Shown piece by piece: positions 22,247-30,185 of a stretch of DNA of 64,000 nt. The position numbers were made by a program, and so were the translations under genes. The notes beneath the pieces are model-generated. The model saw only the letters and a list, made by a program, of their open reading frames with translations. It made no database searches and was not told the origin of the DNA. The stretch comes from Adiantum capillus-veneris (Eukaryota > Streptophyta > Polypodiopsida > Polypodiales > Pteridaceae), in contig CM043971.1 in the NCBI GenBank assembly GCA_014529385.2, positions 91,041,840-91,105,839 on the forward strand, given 5' to 3'. Numbering within the stretch: position 1 is the first letter of the stretch; every line of letters starts with the position of its first letter.

Positions 22247-25200
22247 CCTTAACTAAAAGCACCAACTGACCAATGCAAGAAACTTTACTTGAAACATCGT
22301 ACAAGAATAGCATGTCTAATTCATTACCTGTGTCTTCTGGTATAAATTTGTAAGCTTGTGTCCCCCAAAGACCAGTCAGAAAGAAGAAAGAAGTGTTTCA
22401 CATCCTCAAAAGACTGAAATGGCCTGTGCTATCCATTTGAACTCATCTAAACGTGTAGATAAAGCCATAAGTCCCATCCTGTGGTGAAAAATGGGCAGGG
22501 CTTTTACTGACAAGATCAGGCATGTCAACCATCTGCTTTCCACCATACTCCTTTGTCGGTTACTGGATTGCATATGCTGGTTCTACTGATAATTTGGATG
22601 TTCTCATGTTGATTTGAAATAATCTACAACCTATTGTTGCTTACAATGACTTAGCAAGATGGATGATTGTCATGTGTTACATACAAGGTACTTGCTGGGG
22701 TATATACAAATTCTGCATCTGCAGAGAAAGGAGGCCTTTGGCAAAAAAATTTAGTTATCCTTGGCATTTAAATACATTCTTGGCTGGAGATTTTCATAAT
22801 GCTCCTGTCAAACTGACTCAAACATGATAATCATCTCAACGTTCCCATATGCTGCAAAGTAAATGCTTGGCTTGGATAATTTGGCAGCTTCTCTTAGTCC
22901 TTAAACAATTCAGCATAAGCTCTATTCGATAATCAAGAATCGCCCGACACACAGAATTTGGTAAATAAATATCTACTTAGCCACTAAATGTACATCTCAG
23001 AGACGTACAGTCCATCTTGACGGTATATATTAAAATCTTTTGCAATGGACCCTTCCTCTTTTGCATTACATTGATGTTTTCATTTGATCGCAAGGAAAAT
23101 CACTTTGCTGCCGGTGCTAGTCCCCAGGTGCTAGTTGAACAAAATCAGCCTTGGACTATCTATGCATTTATGCCATATGTGCTCCACTTCTTTTAGGCAT
23201 CGGATTCTTCAGATCTCTAGAAGTTCCTTTACTTCAAGCTTGATTGCATGTGATTATGAGGCATTTATCTTTGCATGCTTGGGATGCACAGCATAGTATT
23301 GCTGCGACTTGAAAACATACAGTATTGCTGCAACTTGAAAACATACAGTAGAGTAAAGTTTTTACAAAAAACTTGGTACAACATTCTTCTCACCAGCCTT
23401 ATTATCTCTCTCAAAAGGGAAGTAGAATTATCTTATGATGTGATTGATGATAATGGACATGTTTGTTCCCTCATGCCAGCTTCTCTACTTTCAAGTAAGG
23501 TTAAATTGCGAATTTGGCAGATCATGGTTGCTGTTCACTATTACTAAAAACACGCATGCAAGATTATAGTCACCTCCTTGGCTTGTTGAAGATTGTAATG
23601 CTTTAAGAGCATGTATGAACAAGAGACATGGTGGCAGAAGGTGTTCTTGGCCATCTCACAAGGTAAGCTCCCTTTAAGTGAGCGTCTTTTTCTATGGCGA
23701 TATCTTCTAGCTCTAGCCTTCTTCGAGCTCAAAAATTGCAACTTCTTGCTATGTTCAGGATGCAGTTACACCTAAGACTGTTCCCCATTTACTCTGACCT
23801 AGCATACATACCCAAGACTTGGATTTATGGAATTCTGTATGTCTTCGGCGTTCGCACTCCTTTACTGGGTGGTGTTTTTCAGAAGCGTTTCTGGTTGTTT
23901 GGTGAAGTCTCTTCATGTTAATCACATTATGTTGTTTGATTATTATATTTGAGGTAAATTCTGGCTGTTTTGGGCATCTCGTAATCTCTGCATGTCTCAT
24001 CAAGACATTGCTAAAAAGGTTTGGATGCTTCCAAAAATCTCTACATCAATCACTTCGCTTCCACTTCAAACTTAACTAGGATGACCTCTCCCTTCACAAT
24101 TATGATTGCTTCTGAGTTTCGTAAATTCGATGCTGATGTAATATCCTCAAGGGTTGTCCACATTTTAAGATTTCCCATCAACAGTAAAATACCACTTTAC
24201 TAAAAAAAAGTGTGTGTTGGAAGGGGGCCCCCGTGTTTGTTTCTCATATTCTTGTTAAAATGATGCATCTCAAGTGAAAGCCCAATGTAATCCTATTTAT
24301 TTACTCCGTCATTTGGGCAATTTGTGTGAGGGGGTATTGAAATCCCCCAAGAGAGTATATAAGAAGCTCTCTACCACCATTGTAATAATCAATCTAATTC
24401 ATTGCCCATAGGTTGGTTCGAGCAAAATCTCTCTCTATCTATGCACTTCCACATCATCGACTTTTGACACAGTATCATAGCATCACGCTCCGTGATCGTG
24501 GGAGAGCGCAAAGGAGAAGAGCAAAGGACTTGCATCGAGCCGGAGCATATCGTAAAGTGAACTTGCTAGAAGGTGTTCTTCAAGATGGCTTTTGTTGTGG
24601 GCTTGGCTCCTTCAATGTGGGCTTCCTCTGGAACTTTGACCTGTTGCAAGTCAGCCACTGCTTCCAAGAAGGCTCCATCAATGTCAGATAGCATGGAGGT
24701 TGACCTGCTCTTAGCACCAACGTAGGGCTCGTCACTTGGGTCGGGTAGGCCAGGTTGCGGAAGTGGAGATGGACGAGATGGACCTGTTGGCAAGCTGAGA
24801 CCAAGAGCTGCTCTTTGTACCCGAGCGAGGACGCCAACGATTGTTGTGGCCTAACCGTATGAGTAGCAGGTGAAGCTGAGGGATGGTGTTCACTGCAATC
24901 AGATTGATCTTCGGGAATGTGAATTCTTGTTGGTTCCGAGTTGAGCCTGAAGATGAGGATGCCCTTTGCTTGGGACAATCCTTACTATAGTAGTCCTTAG
25001 ACTGCGGGCAATGGCGGCAAGGAAGAGACCCTCAGGCAAAGGACATTTGCCTTGGTAATGCCCATATTCTCTGCATCTGTAGCATAAGATGTGTCACGTG
25101 ACACATCCAACCCTCTGTGTCCGTGGACAAGCTACAGCACGACAAGGGTTCAGTCAGTCCAGTCACTTTAGATTAGAAGTGATCTGGCACTTTTGTGAGT

Positions 25201-28200
25201 CTATTCATAGACCGTGCATGCCTAGTCACTTAGTATAGATACATATCCTCTGGTTGCACACAGCATGATCATAAGCATTCCCATCGGAATCCATTAGAAT
25301 CCTTCAGGGGAATTTTCTAGTGCATTTAGCCTATTTTACCTATTTTTGACATTTTTCACTTATTATTTTTAAGTGACTTTTGTTGGAAAGTAGGTAGGGC
25401 AAATTGAGTAAGTTTGTATATAAGCAAACCTAGACTAGCACTAAATGGCAGAAGAGGCATCAGGAGCACCATTGCTCAACAGGCAACTTCTCAGCAGAAC
25501 CCCAAGCCCTAGCGTTTTTGCTCCACAGCAACCACCTAGCGTTTTTGGACCAGATCAGCCAGCGTTTTTGCTCTTGTAGATCCCTGGCGACAGAAGACTC
25601 AACAAGAGACCTAGCGTTTTGCAGTTGCAGGCCATCCGGCGACAGCAGAGCCATTTTCAGCCCTAGCGTTTTTTATTTGCAGATCAGCCCCAGTGTTTTT
25701 GCAGATTTACCGCGACGGATCATCAAGAACCACAAGCGTTTTCAATTTTCAGCGCATCTCCTCGTCGTCCTCATCGTCGTCGACATCGTCGGCAAGTCCA
25801 AGCATTGTAGAGATTTGTGCAATCATAAGTAGACTGCTCTCGCCATAGAGAGTGGGGCCTTCGGAGGAGGGTTTTACAACGTCTCTGGTGTCGTATTCTC
25901 TTCTCTCTCTATCTCTCAGTCTCATTCACTTGCACGCACAGTGTCCATTCACTTTGTTTGTGATCATAGCATTCTCTCATTAAGAACGGAAGGCTCTCCC
26001 TTCCATAAGAACAAAAGGAACCTTGAGCACAGTTCGGAGCACTCATCTTGAGCAAAGCGCAAACATTCATTCCGCTGCACCTTACAAGATGGGTCGATTT
26101 GATGGACAAACGAGGGATGAGGTGGTCTCTGCTCCTGTTGCATGGAGTTGAAAATTTTGAGATGGAAAAGTACTTGACATATCTTGGACAATAGGTGTAT
26201 TGAGCAAAGGTGGCATGTAGTTTGGATGGCCATAGGGGGAAACCATATTGGATGTCGGTGCTAGCCCCTGTTGGAAAGAAGGACCAAGGCTTTGTTGTAT
26301 TTGCCGCAATCCCTTGATATAGTAGCAATCCTTGTCTTCATGTCCAAGCTTTTCGTAGAAGTGGCAATAAGCGCGAAGGGGGCAATCCTGTGGAGGGTGT
26401 CTTGGAGAGCAACATGAGCTACACCATACCATAGCCTTAGTCTCCTGCTAAGACCTAAGTTCTTCTAGCTCTCTCTTGATTTGATCCAAAGCCTCGTGAA
26501 GTGGGGGCTTCTCCTGTGTCACGTGATACATCCAACCCTATGTGTCCGTGGACAAGCTACTTCATAACAAGGGTTCCGTCAGTCCAATCAGTCTACATTA
26601 GCAAGTGTTCTGGCACTTTTTGTGAGTCTCTTCGCAGACCGTGCATGCCCAGGCACTTAGTGTAGATGCATATCCTCTAGTTGCACACAGCATGATCATA
26701 AGCATTCCCATCAGAATCCTTCAAGGGAATTTTCCCGTGCATTTAACCTATTTTCTCTATTTTTGACATTTTTCACTTATTAATTTAAGTGACTTTTGTT
26801 GGGAACTGAGTAGGGCAAATTGGGTAAGATAATATATAAGCAAACCTAAGCTAGCACTAATTGGCAGAAGAGCAAGGAGAAGACAGGCCAAAGGCAGCAG
26901 GTTCCCCCTCTCTCTCTCTCAAGCAAGATCTCCCCCCTTGTGGCATTTTTCCTCCAAGCAAGCGACCTCCCATCCCCTTGCGTTTTTTATCAGTAGCATC
27001 ATCGCCATGGACTCCTATCCCCTGGCATTTTCCATCCATAGCCTCATCGCCACAGGTCCCCCCCTCTGCTGGAGTTTTTTCAGCAGACCATTATCGCCCA
27101 TTCCTTGGCATTTTCGGCAGTGCATAGCTTCAGCGAATCAGCGACAAAGCCTCAGAGATTCAGCAATTAAGACCGGCCAAAAACAGCATTTCCGGAGCAC
27201 TTCAAGGGCCCGCAAATCTGCGTTTTTTAGGGCAGCCAAAGACACGAAGAACCTGCAGCAAAACAGCGTTTTTCCTTGCGTTTTTGGCAGCAGCAGATTT
27301 CAGCCGTTGGCGTTTTTGGACAGCAGATAAAGTGCGTCAGTTTTCAACCCTAGAGTCGGTCTCGTCATCCCCGTCGTCGACATCGACATAGCCTAGACTT
27401 GCATCAGTCTCATGCATCCACTTTGTACTAGTTTGTGCAATCAATAGTAGACCACTCTCGCGAACGAGAGTGGGGCCTTCGGAGGAGGGTTTTACGTCTC
27501 TGGTGTCGTATTCTCTTCTCTCTCTATCTCTCAGTCTCATACATTTTCTCGCACTGTGCCCATTCACTTTGTGTGTCCATTGGACTCTCTCATTAAAGAA
27601 CGGAAGGCTCTCCCTTCCATAAGTAAAAGGAACCTTGAGCACAGTTCGGAGCACTCATCTTGAGCAAAGTTCAACATTCACTTCCGCTGCACCTTTCATC
27701 CTGTTAAGAGAAATTGATTTCTCCTCCTGAAGAGCACGCTGTAACTTTAGGGCTTCAAGTTCCCTACGTGAAGAAGTCAAAGGGTCAGATGGACTTTCCA
27801 AGAGTACAGAGGCAATCTCAACCTGAGAAGAGTCGGAAAACAGCTTCCTTGCCCCCTCTATCCTAGTAGCAGCAGCAACAAACTCCTCCAGGTTGGCGTC
27901 AGGTCGGAGATTCTCTCTGAGTTTTTGCTGAGAAGTCTTTGGAAGAGCCTTCTCTACCCATTTCTTGACCATAAACTCACTTCATTGCTGAGGAAGCTTG
28001 GCGACCAGAGACTTCGTTCTGGTCATAAGTTCTACAAAAGTCTCTTTGGGCTGAAGCATCACGTTGGCCAACTCATCCAGAACCTTTTCTTGGAAGTCCC
28101 CTCGTCTGAAAGCTTCACAAAATAATTGTTTTTAATGTGGCCCAAGTAGTCAAGTGGTTTTCAACAAATTGACTGTACCACTTGTCTGCTAAGCCATCCA

Positions 28201-30102
28201 AAGTAGATGAGAAGAGTACTAAGTAGGCATTTTCTCGGCTGAGGCCACGATCTCTGCACAGAGACACAAACCTTCGGGCATGGTCATCGGCATCCTCTAT
28301 GGAGAGACCCTTGAAAGTCGGAAACTTAATATTCACCTTAGCTAGAACGCTTGTTAGCTCCTCCATGGTTGTCTGTGCAACAGCTAATTGCACTGGAGCT
28401 TGCTGTAACACAGGGGATGAGAAGTTTATTGATGGGGGTGAATGGGGAGGTGTAGAACTGGTTGAGGGAGAAGGTAGGGGTAATGGGGCTGGTGGTCTTC
28501 TGCTTGGCACGAAGGGTTGACGCTTCCTGTGGTAGTCGCTTCCTGTGGTAGTGCTTTTTCCTTAGTAGTGGGCTTTGTCGCTCTTTTGACTACCTCGTAT
28601 CTGACATACAATAACCAGAAGCCCACCCAAGCCTTGGACACGAAGACCTGTAACTTATTGGACACTGGCCCAAACGCCACTAGACCAAGGCGAGTGACTA
28701 GACCACTTGGCTAGACTTGGATGAGAGGACTAGCCTAGGTCGAGAGACTACTAGACTAGGACGAGAGACTAGACCAACAGCTCTAGACTAAGCCGGACAA
28801 GGTGAAACTAGACCAGACCAAGCTGAAGCAACCCAACCCAATCGTAACCAACATACGAAAACAGAGAGGTAAACCCAATAGCTCCTCTATTGGTCTTCCC
28901 ATGGAGTGAGATTTTAGTTGAAGTCCCACCGGGCATGCCAAAAATGAGAGCACCTTTAGCGAGGAAAAGGTGTCGTGCTCTCTAGAGTGGATTCTCCTCG
29001 ATGCAGTATGCATGAACCTCACTCCAACAAAAGAAACATCACACGGGAACATGACTCAAACACAGAAGTGGAATATGACTCAAGACACGACACGACTCAA
29101 AACACAACTGCTGACTCAACTCAATAGAACTAGACAAGCTCAAAGAACCATACAACTCTGGCTGGTAGCACACACAAGTCCAAGCTCAGGACTCAAGGTA
29201 CAATGTGGGTGTCAAGGCTCCAATGTGCACGGAGAGTGCCAGTGTCGTGCAGAACTCTAGACTCAGGACTCGAGACTAGTCGCTAGACCATACAAAGTGG
29301 ATGATCCATAAAGCCCCAGACAGCTACGGATATATACACCATAAAGAGCCACCAACGGCTCGCAAATATCTAATCCAACTAAGACTATCTCAAAACTGTG
29401 GTCGTGATAGTCTGGCCCCGCACCCACTAGACCACAACCGTATGCCTGCCACGTGTCACTGCCCAGGCAAAAGTCCGTCCAATGTGGACTCAGCCAACTG
29501 AATCAATTGTCTGTCCAGTGCCTGCAACACTATAGCCTTGCTACAATGGGTTCCCTATTTGAAACACAAATTGAAACGGAACAGCATTTTAAGAATGCCC
29601 TCAAGCAAATGCAATTTGAGCAGAACAAGGGCCTAGAATGAGTGTCACAAGTTGGTGATGTGGCAACCCCTAAAGGTTAGGGCCATTAAAGACCCCAAAA
29701 TTATGGAAGGTCAGCCGAGGACATAAAAACCCTGATCAACTGCTGACGTGGACAAGGTGCGATTACTGATGTGGACAGAGTACAACCCAGTAGTCCAAAA
29801 CGCAGAAATAACACTGATGTGGCACTATACAGACAACTCCATATTTTGCGGAACTAAAACTGGGCACGAGATTTTTGGATACGAGTGCTTTTAGAAGCAC
29901 AAGCTTTTCATGGCACTGCTTTTCAAGGCCCAGGGCTTTTCAAGGCCCAGGGCCTTTAAATATGTAAAGGGGGTCTCTATCTAGCATTCCAGGTTTGCGA
30001 AAGCAGAAATCAAGTCCCACAACAGTTGTACCTCTTGTCAAGCAATATAAAAGAAATATCGAAAGAAGCGCAAAGGTTTTGGGGACAATGCACTGAGTAC
30101 TT

Positions 30103-30185
<83 letters not shown>

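Larger units (their letters stand above)
24570..28700 (-). pseudogene. Ty3-type gag on minus strand, split by two solo LTRs
   Basis: In coding order: a Pro-rich N-terminus and retrotransposon gag domain (28510-28115; FPTFKGLSIEDADDHARRF, LDGLADKWYSQF), a second helical part (27972-27705; KALPKTSQQKLRENLRPD), a coiled-coil-like piece and a defective knuckle with Tyr for the second Cys (CHFYEKLGHEDKDC, about 26370), then an intact CCHC knuckle CYRCREYGHYQGKC (25084-25044) and a degenerate second one. Solo LTRs occupy 27698-26517 and 26086-25092, both in the opposite sense. Across the second insertion the frame is kept; across the first there is a one-base shift. No protease or RT follows. Confidence 0.78.
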
